64,000 nucleotides of DNA, from positions 36,027,052 through 36,091,051 of the forward strand of contig NC_052018.1 in assembly GCF_015832195.1 (NCBI RefSeq), read 5' to 3'. The stretch comes from Motacilla alba alba (lineage: Eukaryota > Chordata > Aves > Passeriformes > Motacillidae). The translations under genes were made by a program, and so were the position numbers. Below are positions 1 through 12,439 of the stretch, piece by piece; position 1 is the first letter of the stretch, and every line of letters begins with the position of its first letter. A model generated the notes under the pieces. The model was not told the origin of the DNA. It saw only the letters and a list, made by a program, of their open reading frames with translations, and did no database searches.

Positions 1-1199
1 AGACAGCACCCATCTTCTGCTGGCAAACCCATTCCTTGTCCTTTCTCCTCATCACTGCTAATTCTGTCATCCTTGAAGCTGATCTGCTCCTTTTCCCCTC
101 TCATATGAAAGCTAGTTTTAGGTCATGTTTGCTCTTCTGTGAAGTAATTCCAATGACCAATTCCCCACCTCAGACCTTGTTTCCAAAATTCTTCCCCAGA
201 CTTAGGTCACCTCTAGCCTGAAGATGCTCGTAAATAACCAGCTTTCTAGAACTTTCTCCCAGGGAATCTTTAGTTTCTCCTTTTCACCCACAGTTCAGGG
301 TCTCTCTGTTCACCATTTCAGGAGACAAAGTTTTCACTGCCCTCCTCACCCTTTTTCCTCACTAACCAGGAGCATCTCATCACCTTTGCAACCCTTCTTG
401 GATGTTCTTGGGTTATTCATCCCTTCGGTTTCAGGCTTCACCTTTGGATCCTGGCATTCTTCTGCTGATGCATTAATTTGGGGTTTATGTCAATCCCACA
501 CATTCTGGTCCAGTCCAGCTTTCCTCTAATAACTTCCTTCCCTTCTTCATTCCTTCCTCTGGCTTTCCTCAGAGGACTTTCACTCGTGCTGCCATTTTTT
601 CTTTAAGCCTGGAACAACTGCACCCATCTTGTGAACCAAATCCACACTGCCTTCAATCAAATCTCCCCATAAAATGTACTTTTGCCATAACACCTATCCA
701 GCTCAGATTCTTCTCCTGAAATATATCCTGTTCCTCAATAACAAAAACAAATCCTGTTTCATAACAAAACAAAAAGAACTGTGCAAGAGACTGACTTCAC
801 AACTAATTTTTGGCAGTTGCTTTCTGCCAAGAGTAACATGCTTGTTCTTATCCCACTCCTCTGGATTGTCCTCCCCGTGTGCCTCCTGTTTGTCCTTTTG
901 TTTTCAGCTTTTGACTCCTTCCCGAGAGCTCCTGGCCTGATCCTGTGCTCACACTGGTGTGAAGCGAGTAGTAGCTCCGCTGCAGCAAGCAGAGCTTTGC
1001 CAAGGCGAAATGTCTGTGCAAGGCAATCATCCCTTTGTTTTAATATTAGCTAATAAAGCCGGTGCACAGCTCCAGCACAGCACTCTGGTTTTAATTATTA
1101 AGAATTAGCATATACAGCTACATATACTCTTCTTTTTCCCTCAGCTACTTTGAAGAAAACCTCTTTGTATGTCTTCCTGGTTGCTCTGTGTATTGACAT
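1..1199. other. gene-free stretch
   Basis: No gene is recognised. The first 600 bases are pyrimidine-rich, which keeps short frames open on the + strand, but the translations are low in acidic residues and resemble no family. An AATAAA lies near 1052 without an associated transcript that I can see. Confidence 0.6.
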
Positions 1200-1215
1200 A
1201 AAAAAAAAAAAAAAA
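1200..1215. repeat. poly-A tract (A16)
   Basis: This is an uninterrupted run of 16 A. No retroposon body is recognisable on the 5' side, so it may be a simple homopolymer rather than a retroposition tail. Confidence 0.95.
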
Positions 1216-1264
1216 CCCAAAGGAATAAAACCCCAAAACCAAAGTAGCATCAAACTCCCACGCA

Positions 1265-1440
1265 AACAAAAGGCTTCGCTGCTGCCGGTGGCGGGGAGCG
1301 CTGAGAGCAGTCCCTTCCCGCCTGCCGAGCGGAGCCGGCTCCCGGCCCCGGCTCCCCGCCGCTGGGGAGCCCTCCAATTCCCAGCCCGCCGTCCCTTCCT
1401 CCGCCCTTGCGCAATCCCACTGCAGCGACTTCCCAGTCTT
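1265..1440. promoter_or_regulatory. short CpG cluster, candidate TATA-less promoter
   Basis: This is the densest CpG patch in a window that is otherwise CpG-poor, with about 18 CpG in roughly 170 bases and high G+C. It contains a CCAAT box at 1374-1378 and the perfect palindrome TTGCGCAA at 1407-1414, which matches the C/EBP core. No TATA box is seen. CpG clusters commonly mark vertebrate promoters, so a transcription start is plausible, but I find no convincing first exon on either side and cannot give the direction. It could instead be a GC-rich enhancer. Composition and motifs are seen; promoter function is inferred. Confidence 0.45.
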
Positions 1441-3461
1441 AATTGGAGCCTCTGGGCATTATTGTATTATTATTATTTAATAAACAACCACATAAAACAC
1501 TGACATTTAAATAAAAGGAAAGAAAGGAAAGCTCTGACTCCTTGTCTGTTTTGTTTTCCTGTTGGCTTGGGTGGAAGCAGTAGCAGGTTTCTCTACAATA
1601 CTCCTGCTCACCAAACACATGCTTACATTTAATGTTATAGGAAAGAGAGCCCACTGCAGATGAGCAGGCCAGACCTACTGCCGCTGTCAATCCCTGTGGC
1701 AACATAAGGTGTAAATAGAGAGTAATAAACTGAACATTCCTGAATAAAAGGCACTGCTTTTCTTTCCTGAGCTACAATTTGCACGGGTTTAGTCCATTTT
1801 CTACATTGTGACCTCCAGCATGTCCTTTTGAGTGGTTATCCGAAGCTCACAACCATTGGGATGCTATTAAAAATAATAAATGGAAAAGATAGTTTTATTT
1901 TTGCATTTATTGTTTGAGGCATTCCAGTGTGAGAGTTATCATGACAAAAGAAAATGTGGTATCCTTGAAGTGAACGCAGAGGAGCACAACTCATTCAATA
2001 AGGTTTTGAAAGAAAAACAAAGAGCTGAACACCAGATCTGACTCCTTTAGAAACAAGTCTAAAATGAGACAGGATTCAAAGTGCTTAAAATACTTTGGTG
2101 ACAAGCAACAAAGAAGTGTCTGTTACTAGAATTGATTGAATTAAGGAAAGGGAGAGAAAATCTTGAGAACTTTCAAAAAGTGGTTTTAATGTGTGGGGAA
2201 TATAAGGACAAAAATTCTCCTGGGCTGCAGCTAAAGCCCTGAATCAGCATAGCTCTTTTCTTAAAGAAAGTGAAAACTAGACAAGGGCAAGTACGCACAC
2301 CCTTTTATCCTTTTTCGTTGTGCATCAAAGAGGAGGAATTCAAAGGGCTGCCAGGTCTCCACTTTCCTGCAGTGAGTCTAGAGTGTGGGCTCCGTTTATT
2401 TCCCTCACATTAGGCAGTGCTTCTCTATTAGTCTAAATGATCCAGTCCTGAAATGGACTTCTTGTGAGATCTGAATTCTGTTTACTGGTTTGTGTTTTTA
2501 AAGTACTCGGTAGGAATGAAACATTCCAGCTGTTTATAAAAATTATGTGTATATGTGCTTTAATTCTAGGGAGTCCACCCCTCATTCTTCCTACCATTTC
2601 ATTACACATTTGTTTTCCTGTATTATATATTAAAAGCTTCATGCAGTGGCTCACTTGCATTTACATATAAAGACTGTAATAATTCTGTGATGTTGCTTGG
2701 AACTTCTGTATGAACATGTTGTATAGAGTCAACGTAGGCATGACAAATGTATTGTAGATTTTTTTGCAGATAAGTACAGTCAGTGAATGCAAATATGAGT
2801 GAATTAGTGTGCAAGTTTTAATATCTAAGCAGAACTAATAAGTGCATGACACCTGTAAGCATGACTGCCAGTGCAAATAGGGAAACTAGTTTTAAGGCAT
2901 TTGCACTGTTTTAAAAGTACTGGACTTTGAAATATTTCAGCTGTAATGGTTGAAAATTGTTCATCCTCCAGCAGGTATGTAAGTGAATGGACTCTGTTAT
3001 TAGGAGTACTGAGTTTATTAGCATCTGATATATGAAAGTCCTCGTGAAAACAAGTACCAGAATGGTGAGGACTGCCTTATGAAGCATTCTGTGGCTTTTA
3101 AAGACATTATGGAAATTTACTGCAAAATGGATTAAAAAGTGCTGGTTGATGATTTTAGCGAGATGGGTGTTAGGCATGGAGATTTTTTTGGAAAGCAGAA
3201 TAGGAACTCATTGGAAGGGTGCTGTGTTTCCATGAGTGGCTGTATAGCCTGTAATGGCTCTGGTTTAGAAGCAAGGAGCTTGCTTAGGAGAGGTACTGCA
3301 GGGACATACAATGTAAGGAGGAAATGTAATGTGTTTGAATCCCTAGAGGGTGATGGAGTGACTGCTTTTTGTGAGAATACTGAGGCAAAAGATATTAAAT
3401 TGTTACCAAAGTTGTAGAGAAGTATGTTCTGTAAAGCTTTCTATTGCATTTTATCAAAACC
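1441..3461. other. gene-free, AT-rich stretch
   Basis: No gene or recognisable transposon is seen. The stretch starts with a short ATT-rich patch (about 1459-1483) and continues as ordinary AT-rich sequence. All open frames are under 100 codons and unrecognised. Confidence 0.6.
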
Positions 3462-3557
3462 ATTTTATCAAGGCCAGTTTGGATGGGGTCTAGTGGAGCT
3501 GGAACTAGATGATCTTTAAGGTGACATCTGACCCAAACCATTCTATGATTCTATGAA
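3462..3557 (+). mobile_element. CR1 LINE, 3' end fragment
   Basis: The stretch matches the 3' untranslated end of avian CR1. It has the GGATGGGGTC block, then GGAACTAGATGATCTTTAAG, then AACCCA-like sequence and the hallmark octamer repeat ATTCTATGATTCTATGA. The segment between GGGTCTAGTGG and GGAACTAG is shorter than in common copies, so this one carries an internal deletion. The copy is 5'-truncated, as almost all CR1 copies are, lacks coding sequence and cannot move. The terminal octamers put the sense direction on the + strand. Family assignment is from memory of the CR1 consensus; the subfamily is not determined. Confidence 0.88.
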
Positions 3558-6500
3558 AACGTTCATGTCACAAAAAGAAGATACATACAAGTCTAAGACT
3601 TTAATCGACAAAAAGGCAAAATGAACCTCTTTCAGCTCTTTCTTTATTCATGAATACAAATCTTTGCTTGTTTCTGTATTTAGTAGAGGTAAAGTTGTCC
3701 TTAATTGGCCTGCAAAATATTTCCTACAGATGTAGTTCGTGTTTAACATGTGAAGGAAATGGTTTTGAATTCACTGGAAGGCCACTAGCTTTTTCTAAAT
3801 AAAAACATATTAGTTTTTATGTAGATGTTGAACTGCTACAACAAAAGTTATGTTTTCTAGAGAAAGGAAATTAAATTGTCTTTGTATTTGCATTTCTTTA
3901 AAGCTCAATGACAGTGATTTATTGATGGAAAATCAGAAGGAGACAGTCTTCAAAATGACCAGTCAACTGAAGAAGCCAGACTGGGAATATCTGTATCTTC
4001 CCATTTGAAAACCTCACCTGTTGCTTGCTCCTACAGAGTACCTGGAAACACTGGTAAAAAACAAATTACAGTAGTGCCATTGTGTTTTAGCAACTCTTTT
4101 TTCTGTATAGCATTAGAATGATGTCAGAGGTTGATGACATATGAGGTTGTTCCAGTGAGAACAATTAATTTGGGGGCAAAAACCAGTGAGGACCCTGTCA
4201 GACACTGAGCAATGTTTTTTGTTTTCATGTACTGATTCATCAGTGTTTATAGGCCTCCAACATGTAAATCACCCTGAGGTAATCTGGAAGGGAAGGATAT
4301 GAATAAGCCAATTAAATTGGCAAAGAGCCTAAGGAACACCCTGTTTAGGGATAAAATCATGCCTATCCTAGTGCCAGTAATTTTGGAGAAAGAAATAGAC
4401 TTAAAATCCTTGCAGAATTAAATTTCTTTGTAGAGAGAACCAATTTAGAAGACTTTGGTCTTCTTCTTTTGTATGTGTGAGCTTGGGCAACTGAGATAAA
4501 GCAGTAAGTGATGTGTTTTCCGCAAGTAACTTTAATTTTGATGACACAGAAGGATGTTATCCAGGTTGCAGAGGGTGTAGGAACTAGTTGCCTCATTTAT
4601 GGTAATTATTTCATATTCAGTTTTATGATATGAGCATTCAAAGGACTGAATTGCCCTTTATCTTTCCAAGCACCACCTTTTTTCTTTCTTTCTTTTTTTT
4701 TTTTTTTTCCTAAAGGGAGGTACAATTTTCCATCAGGAAGCTTCTCCACTCAACTTAGCAGTTACTAGCATACATTAAGGTGCTCTATATCTAAGTACTA
4801 ACAAAAGCAGCTATTCTTTTTTGCCATCTGCCGGGTCTGTGCCTTCAGAGGTGTGATGTAACAGGAAAGAGAGGCAGAGGTGAAGAGAAGTTTTCATTGA
4901 AAGTTGTACAGAGGGAAAGGTATTTCCATTCTCAGTTTATTCCTTACAGTATAAATGGATTCTCTTTGAGTTTTCAAGAGGCTTGCTGCTTGCTGGAAGA
5001 CTGGCTCTGTTTTGCTGTCATTCCACTCAGGTCTTTAAACTCACACTGAATTCCAGTCAGGAAAATAGATGTCTCTCTAGAAGAGACATATCATGTGTAC
5101 GCCTTCACTGGAGGAAAGGCCCGGGCAGAGCTCAGATGTGACACCAGACACTTTACGTGGGAGTGGATCATTATGACCTCTCCAAGTGCCAGAGAAGCTG
5201 TAATTGGCATTTGTACATTATTAAGCACCAGAGAATTTAACTGTAAACAGGAATCCATAGGAAATCAAGACTCACCAGTTACATTGCTCACAGAGCTACT
5301 CATTTAAGAGCAGCTTTTGGACATTTTTCAGATGCCATTAAGAGTGTGGGAGAGGTAACCTCCCCTTTTTCTCTTCCATCATCTTTGTAACTCTGAAGTC
5401 ATGTTCATGGTTGAAGGGAAGTAACTTCCTGAAAACAAAAACAGCCAGAAAGCAACACAGACATGAGATCACTGGAGACACCACTATCAGTCCTCTGAAT
5501 GCCTTGGAATTGACAGCATCAGGAGATCCTAGATATAAATGCCCCGATTTCAGTGCCTCTCACCTAACCCCAGCCTGATAGCTCAGCATCTAGCTCATAC
5601 CAGTCTTCACACCCTATGGAGACAAAGAGACGCCTTCCAGGAACAATCTGTACCAACCCAAAGTAGGAATAAAAAGGCATGTGATGTACTCTCTTTGTCT
5701 GTCTGTCTGCATTGTGTGCTGAGGAGGGCTAGATGACCATCTGAATTTTTTACACAGCAGGTGATCAGTGACATGATGCCCAAGTTTACTGTTCAGCTCT
5801 TGCCATACATTGCTGGCAGCAGATCAAACTCCTGTTATTAGATGAGGAGAGAAATTTGGCACCAGAGGTTTAGTTCAAGGATCCCTTTTGTTTTGAACTG
5901 GAACTAGAGATTCACTCATCTTCTTGGAGGTGTCTCTGGCTCTTATTCACTTTCAAGCATTCAGGAACTGCTCAGAACAGTCGAAAGAAACAGAAATAGC
6001 TGCTTTCACTTCTCTTGTTGGTGTATGTGCCCTGAAGAAACAGGAAGCAAAGTAAGGTTAAGCTGGGTTTAAAGGAACAAGATAATGTTTGGTAGAGGAA
6101 GGGAAAAATGCATAAGCTGGCCATGTCTCTAACTTCAGTGTACATAAACTGTTGCCATGTCCTCAGGAAAACAAGGGATTAAGGAAATAGTCTAAATCTA
6201 TGCTGCATGAAACACAGAGCACATGACACAAGCCTGAGTCCCTTTGTCTCAATAGACAGCGCTCTAGAATTGGTGTGACCTTACTTCTGCCCTTGTTAGT
6301 CTGAAATATGTAGCACAGCTGTAGGACGTAGTTCATCGTTTATCAAGGGAAAATACAGTTCTGGATGGGAACGTGGAGGTGAAAAGTGTTCTGCACACCA
6401 CGTTCGCTTTCATGTTGTAACTTGCTGCTTGGAAAAAAACAGAATGCTTTGTCTTCTTGTAACACTGGTGAACAACTCCTTATCATAACCTTGTAAGAGG

Positions 6501-7799
6501 ATTCAAATACGTTCATGAATAGGAAGATGATTAGGATGACACATCAAGGTTTTCTGAATACTTTTTTCTATTCATACGCATCCTCATATTTTTCTTAGTT
6601 TTCTTTCCAGAACAAGGTGTTTCTAATCTCTGGTGTGATTGGTAGATAACATCCTTTCACTCTGGTGGCCCAGCTTGCTGTGAAACTCAAGCTGAGCAGT
6701 AAGAAAGTGAGTTTACATGAGGGGCTGTCAGACCTGAAGCAGCTAATTTAGCTGGAAGGCTCTGCAATGACCTTTGCAAAGGAGGCCACTATTGCTCTGA
6801 GCAGTTACTGTAACAAAACCCAAGGATAAAACCCCCTTTATCCTGACTAAAATGTTTAGTGGGAAAGAACTTACATGGGGGATTTAAAGGATCTAATTTG
6901 TAGGGTAGAAAGAAGAAGATATCTATGTAGCTGGGGAACAATTGAAAGTCTTACTCTGAGCACATCCATAAATCATCATGCCAGGTATGGTATTTTCTTT
7001 TCCTTCAAGTATTTCCCAGTCTGGGAGTCTGCTTTGGCCACAGCTGCTTCTCTTCAACAGTCCATTAGAGTCCTGAGACTGGATTTTGAGCCAGCTGTGT
7101 AGGAAGGCTGTAATACTTCTCTCAGCTTGCAGCTGAAGAGTCAATTGTGTAGTCTGACGTGCTTTTTTTGAGGAGAGGACTCATATTAATTACCCTACAT
7201 CTAAGGAAATCTAATTTCAGAGCACAAGGACACAGAGGAAAAAAGAAAGCCTGATTTTTCCAGGGTTCAAATGATCATATTAGTGCAGAGATTTGTGTCA
7301 CAGGGAGTGCCTCTGGGCCTTCTTGCCACCGGGGTTGTTAACAGAGGGCAGGAAATCAACTGAGACCAATGGCTTCAGTGACTGATGCCAGGTGTGTAGA
7401 GGTGGTATCTTTGGCATTAGGCTGAGGGGGCTACAACTGGTGGTGCAATGCAATGGCTGAAAGGTTTACCTCTGTCTTATTGCTTCTAGGGGTGTAAATG
7501 AGTGCTGACCATACAGATCAACAACACAAGTTTCACCATACTTGCAAAGTTAAAAAACTCTGGTTGTTCCGTCTTCTCTAAAGAGTTTTGCAAAGCCACA
7601 TTTGGGGTATAAATGGTACGTCCGGTTCAGTGAGGTAGAGTTAGTAGAGAGGGTAGGTTGAATTTATATTGTAGTCCTACTTTCTTGATTTGACAGAGCA
7701 AAGAGAAATCCCAGAAGCCATGTATTTGGAGATTTACTCCAAGTCAGTTACAGAGAGTGAATGAAAAAGGTAGATAAGCTTTTTGAGATCGCCACTCTG
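3558..7799. other. gene-free stretch
   Basis: No gene, transposon or structured RNA is recognised. Apart from the poly-T tract listed separately, the sequence is of ordinary complexity. A GGTATAAATGG TATA-like string lies at about 7607-7617 but has no CpG cluster or exon around it. Confidence 0.55.
4678..4708. repeat. (TTTC)n followed by T16
   Basis: A short TTTC repeat runs into an uninterrupted T16 at 4693-4708. On the minus strand this reads as a poly-A tract, but no retroposon body is recognised beside it. Confidence 0.9.
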
Positions 7800-8400
7800 A
7801 CATCATACATTCATTATTTATGGTCCCTCCTGTCTGTTTTTCCAACCCACCCCACTGTTCCTACCCCTGTAACTCTGCACCCCCAAGGCCCCAGTTAACA
7901 CCTGCTCCTTGCTGTCTGGTGCCCTCTGGTGCTGCAAGTACCTGTCCAGGCTACATCCCATTGCATGCTTGTGCCGCTGTGGGAGCCAGCCTGTACCCCA
8001 ACGGGGACCCATGCTTTTCCCCACTGCAATCTGGAATTGGCAAGGGCACTCTATTATGTCTTGGAGCAAGTGGGAAAAGCCTGGGAAGTAGGAAAAAGCG
8101 TCTCTAGCCCTGTGTCTGTCCTTAAAGGAGGAGAGTGGGAAGTGTACAGGATCCCCCTGTACACTTGGACTGGTCCCCCTCCAAGCATATCTCCCTTGCT
8201 TTACTCCCTTTCCCTTGCCTCTAACTTCTGTCATCCATACTCTTATTACTGTTACCTTCACATAGTTGCCTGGTGTCACTGCTGTGTCTTTGCCTCCAAG
8301 GTCCAGCTTCTCTTCCTCCTGGCTATTCCCACCACACACTGATACCACTGCAGACACCTCATACTGCAGTGCCCATGGCTCAGTAATGACTGGCGTTTAC
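7800..8400. other. C/T-rich block, open on both strands, non-coding
   Basis: The + strand is pyrimidine-rich and both strands stay open over several hundred bases: about 179 codons on the minus strand at 7818-8357 and 137 on the plus strand at 7929-8342. Overlapping frames on both strands point to base composition rather than selection. Neither translation has a domain, repeat or signal that I recognise, and the flanks have no clear exon boundaries. I therefore do not call a gene. A CTCF-like motif inside the block is listed separately. Confidence 0.5.
7920..7935 (-). promoter_or_regulatory. candidate CTCF-binding motif
   Basis: Read on the minus strand, the stretch gives GCAGCACCAGAGGGCA. 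Eleven to twelve of its core positions fit the vertebrate CTCF consensus CCASYAGRKGGCR; only the first core C is replaced by G. CTCF sites define chromatin loop anchors and boundaries according to their orientation. The match is seen directly; occupancy is inference, because chance matches of this quality occur. Confidence 0.4.
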
Positions 8401-8476
8401 ACATGCTCAGTTTATTGTTCAGAAAACAGGATTACAGTATCTTTGCTCTCATTCTTCTTCCCTTTAATTAATCAAT

Positions 8477-8502
8477 GCTAATTGATTGATTGGTTGATTG
8501 AT
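8477..8502. repeat. imperfect (TGAT)n repeat
   Basis: Several tandem ATTG/TGAT units are interrupted by a single TGGT unit. It is a short degenerate tetranucleotide microsatellite. Confidence 0.75.
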
Positions 8503-11500
8503 GGTGGCTCTCTGGTTAAACAGTCTCCCAAGCCCAAGCAACAGCCACATGCGTATCCTTCCCACATATTTACCTGGAGCATCCATAATGTATTAATCTC
8601 CAGTAATTACTTAGGGCCTTTTCTAAATTAGTTTGTACAAATTGGCAGGGCTCATTTTGCTGTACTTACAGAAAACTGATAACAGAAACAGATAGCAACA
8701 ACAGGCTCACTCACAGGTCGTTCTCTTGATTTGGTCCGAGTAGTTTTTAGCTTTTCAGGGAATGAGTGGATCACTCAATGACTGCAACTGCACACTGATG
8801 GCAGGTTCTTGCCTGCAAGCCTGCTTCCCCACACCTGATACTTGTGCCCTGTTCAGTTTAGTTGTCCCTTCTTGAGATGGTCAAATGCTGTTACTGATGA
8901 TGTTGTCACAGTGTGACACAGTCAGTCAGTAGCTGTATGGAAAGACCACGCTTCAGGACTGTTTGCAGTCTGATTAGCTAAAACATCATTAGCATGGGCT
9001 TTCTTGGCAGATTCATGACCTGAGGACCTGAGGACCATCTGCCTGACAAATTTCAGTTCTCTGCCACAAGGAGCAAAGAAACCCACAACATTTTTTCCTG
9101 TTGTTTTTGTTTGCTTCTGTCTTTCTTTGTTTCTTTATTTTTGACAAATATCTGTTGGAAACAGCAAAAGTGATTAAACACAAAATAAGGTATCTGCACC
9201 AAACTCAACCAAACCAAATCACCAAATCCATCTAGCAGACAATGAGCTGTTGGCAGGACTAAGCTTGAATCTTGTGAGCTGGAACTGATAAAGGGTTGGC
9301 AAAGATGTAAGGAAACAGAAAATGGGACCTTATAAAGAGAAGTTGGGCAACCTTCAAAAAAGTGGTGCTACCAGTCCTGTCAATGAATACTTAGATATGG
9401 CCCTTGCAGATTGCAGGTCTTTGATGCAATGCTCACTGGTGAGTCATTTGGAAGATCACTAATTGAAGGATAGAAACTGGCCTGCTGCGACCTGCAGCAA
9501 TTATGAGCTGTGCATTTTTTTAAGAGGTGTTTGTTGCAATACCCTCTATTTTCTGCAAATGGGGTGTGGCTCTCCCATTCCTGGTAAAGTGACTGGTGCA
9601 GCTTTTGGTTGGGAAAATATGGGTGCTGTTGCATGACAAGCTGGACTTCCCCTATGAGGGAGGTCAACTTCTTCCTCTCCACTACAGGATCTGGGGTGTG
9701 ACAATTCCCAAAACCATAATGGAATTGCACAGAAATCTGGCAACTTTACCCAGTTTGTAGTTATATGGATCTGCCTCATAAAAACATCTGAATCACATTT
9801 CTCACTACCTACCTACCTGCATAAACACAACCCCATCCTGTTCTTACGATCCGAGCCTTATATTCTCAGACTATGCCTCTATTTCCTTTTATCATCAGAG
9901 GTCTTGTGACTCTCACTCCTTACATAATTATTTGGGCTTTAGTGAAAGAAACTGTGTTTCAGCCTGCAATCAGAAGTGACACTGTCACTCTTTGTTCATG
10001 TTAAATATAGGCACACAAAGTTTATTTGGCTCTGATGCGTTAGAGAACTTGCTCTTCATGCAGGACAGGAAGGACACCACACTGAGCTTCGCAGATGACA
10101 GAGCACGGATAAACAGCCATCCTGCAGCTGGTTCCATGGTGGATAAGACAACCCCTACGCCTCCTTGACTTCTTTTCACACTTCCACCACTCTGATTTTC
10201 CAGACCACTCACTTTGCCAGTTGAAGACTGCCCAGTCAACTCTGCTAGAAGCCTGGGATCATGGAGAAGGTGACAGACTGGAGCACTGTGCTGCAAGTAT
10301 GGGAAGCATGGAATTAGTTTTGTGGAGGCTATAAGGAGGGAGCAGTCTGGTGAATATTCACAGACACTGGTAGGGAGACACATCCAATCTGGTAAGGAGA
10401 AGCTGAAATGCACTTTCCATGTTTATGGGAACATGGAGATTGCTGTGCAAGGCCTAGCTAATTAAGTCTGGTATCCTGCTTCAGACAACAATGAACACTG
10501 GCTACCAGAGGAGATGCAAGAAATGATGTAGTAAAACAAAGATTTTTCCATGCAGCATGGACATTTCTTGTCATCCTACAATATCTAGGTCACTAGTTAA
10601 TCATGTCAACAACTAGTCACCAGCATTAGTTGGGAAGGGTGAAGGCTTTACGCTGAACTGTTCTAGTCAATGCCCTGCATGATTCCTCTCACTTAGCTGA
10701 AACAATAATGAACAAAGAATGATAACCTCCTCATCCTGTTCCTTCTGAAACATGTGATGAACCCCATATTATTAGCAAAGGTGTAGGTTCAAACCTGTCA
10801 TTATCTCACACAGAGGACAGTAAATATCGTGACTAAGCATTAACAGTGTGTCAACAATGATCATCTGTAAGTCCTACTGGCATGCCTGATGCGAACTGAA
10901 CCAGGTTGTCAGCTGCCTTCTTCAAAGAGAATGCAGCAACTACTCTGAATAACCATCTTCCATCACTGCATACTACAGGTAAAAAATGCAGGTGAACAGT
11001 ATATTAATCACATAGATATGGAACTGATTATATTACAAAGAACTGCAAGAACATAGAGTTTGTTTTACACTTTTAGGAATTTGAATGAAGAGATCTCATT
11101 ACCCAGTATCAGCATGCATCTAGCTTGGTGAATACAATAAAAAATGGGTTCTTCAAATCACTAATCCACAAGTATTTCAGAAAGAGAGAGAGTTCAGCAG
11201 CACAAGTATGATGTCTTATTCCTAGAAATCTCCACACTCAACTGCTGTCCTGTATCTTTCAGTGATTTAGTAGCATGGCAGTTATAATTGAACACACACA
11301 TGCCTCTGTTAGTAAACAGGAAGAAGCTGTGCAGAAGCAGCAAGATGGCTTTGGGCTCTGTGAGCACCAAGGTGGGTGGTCACACCTGGTCAGGGCTGTG
11401 AGATTTGGGTAAAGTGGTCAGGGTTGCAGAGGGAAAATCTGAATTACCTGTTACTATGTTGTGATAAGAAAGGAGGATGCACAAGGAGGATGGTAAGCTT

Positions 11501-12112
11501 GGAGGGCACCTAACAATAGGAAAAGGAGAGAAAATGCTTAATTTCTATTTCTTTAACTAGTAATTTGCTTACCTTCCCCTTTAGATTGAGTACTTTATGT
11601 AAGAGAAAGCTACTGTATTTGAAACAGTGTGTTTACTGCATTAGTGTACTATTACAGACGTGTGACATGATTGTAGAGAATCAACAGGTAGCCAGATGCC
11701 TGGGGGAGGTGTTTTAAGATTTGTGTGCTCCCATGTTCATCTCCTCAAATCCAACCCAGTCTGCTTTGGGGAAAAAAAAAAAGAAGCCCACCAACCTGTG
11801 ACTGCGCTCCATTTATGAAAAAAATAGTTATATCAGGACAAAAATATAAGATTCATGTAGTTCCTGAAGATAGCAATTACTCACAGGATGTTGCTAGGGC
11901 ATCAGATAAAATTTTAACAAATAGATGTAAAATTTTTATCACAAGTCTGTGTTTAGGAACCCTTGGAACTGCTTGTATTTTCAAAAGTGTGTAATCATGG
12001 ACAACTTCAGCTGCCCTCTTCTTCATGCTTTTATTTTGTGAACGGAATAGAGCTCTGTTGTTCAGGGTTTGTGCAAGTTTTCCTACTTGCCTGAATTGGT
12101 AATGATATCCTG
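8503..12112. other. gene-free stretch
   Basis: No gene or transposon is recognised. The longest frames (minus strand, 116 codons at 9380-9730 and 142 codons at 9985-10413) have no domain I know and no convincing splice context. A short T-box/TALE-like palindrome TGTCACAGTGTGACA lies at 8904-8918. Confidence 0.5.
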
Positions 12113-12439
12113 ACACAGGCTATCCTGAATGGGAAAGGAACCCACAAGGACCATCAAAAGGAATATCCTGATTAGAGAAGGACCTACAAAGATCACTAAA
12201 ATCTAATTTCTGGCCCTGCACAGGATCACCCCAAAATCACACCATGTGCCTGAGTATTGGTGAGTGTTCCTGAACTCTGTCATACCTGGTGCTGTGATCA
12301 GTTCCCCAGGAAGCCTGTTCCAGTGCCCAACCACCCTCTGGGTGAAGATAGGCACCTGATATGCAACCTAAACCTCCCTTGATGCAACTTCCACAGGCCA
12401 TTCCCTCTGGTCCTGTCACTGGCCACCACAGAGAAGAAT
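12113..12439 (-). mobile_element. CR1 LINE, 3' untranslated fragment
   Basis: The minus strand reads as CR1. From the right end it passes through the segments corresponding to GACAGGACCAGAGGGAATGG, then GGAACAGGCTTCCTGGGGAA, then CAGAGTTCAGGAACACTCAC, then TGATCCTGTGCAGGGCCAG, and ends at the left with repeated CAGGATAT blocks. It is 5'-truncated and has no coding capacity. The 3' end is unusual: a block of about 41 bases occurs twice in tandem (see the separate entry). Both the order of blocks and the direction fit avian CR1; the subfamily is not determined. Confidence 0.92.
12121..12203. repeat. 41-bp tandem duplication at the CR1 3' end
   Basis: Two diverged units, 12121-12162 and 12163-12203, share the order TATCCTGA, then a GA-rich AAGGA block, then CC-ACAA-GA-CA and TCA-AAA. 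They repeat the same 3' segment of the CR1 copy. The unit could be a local duplication or a subfamily trait. Confidence 0.65.

Noticed and set aside
7818..8357. 179-codon minus-strand frame, the longest in the window
   Set aside because: Overlaps plus-strand frames of up to 137 codons in a C/T-rich block, has no recognised domain and no exon context; explained by base composition.
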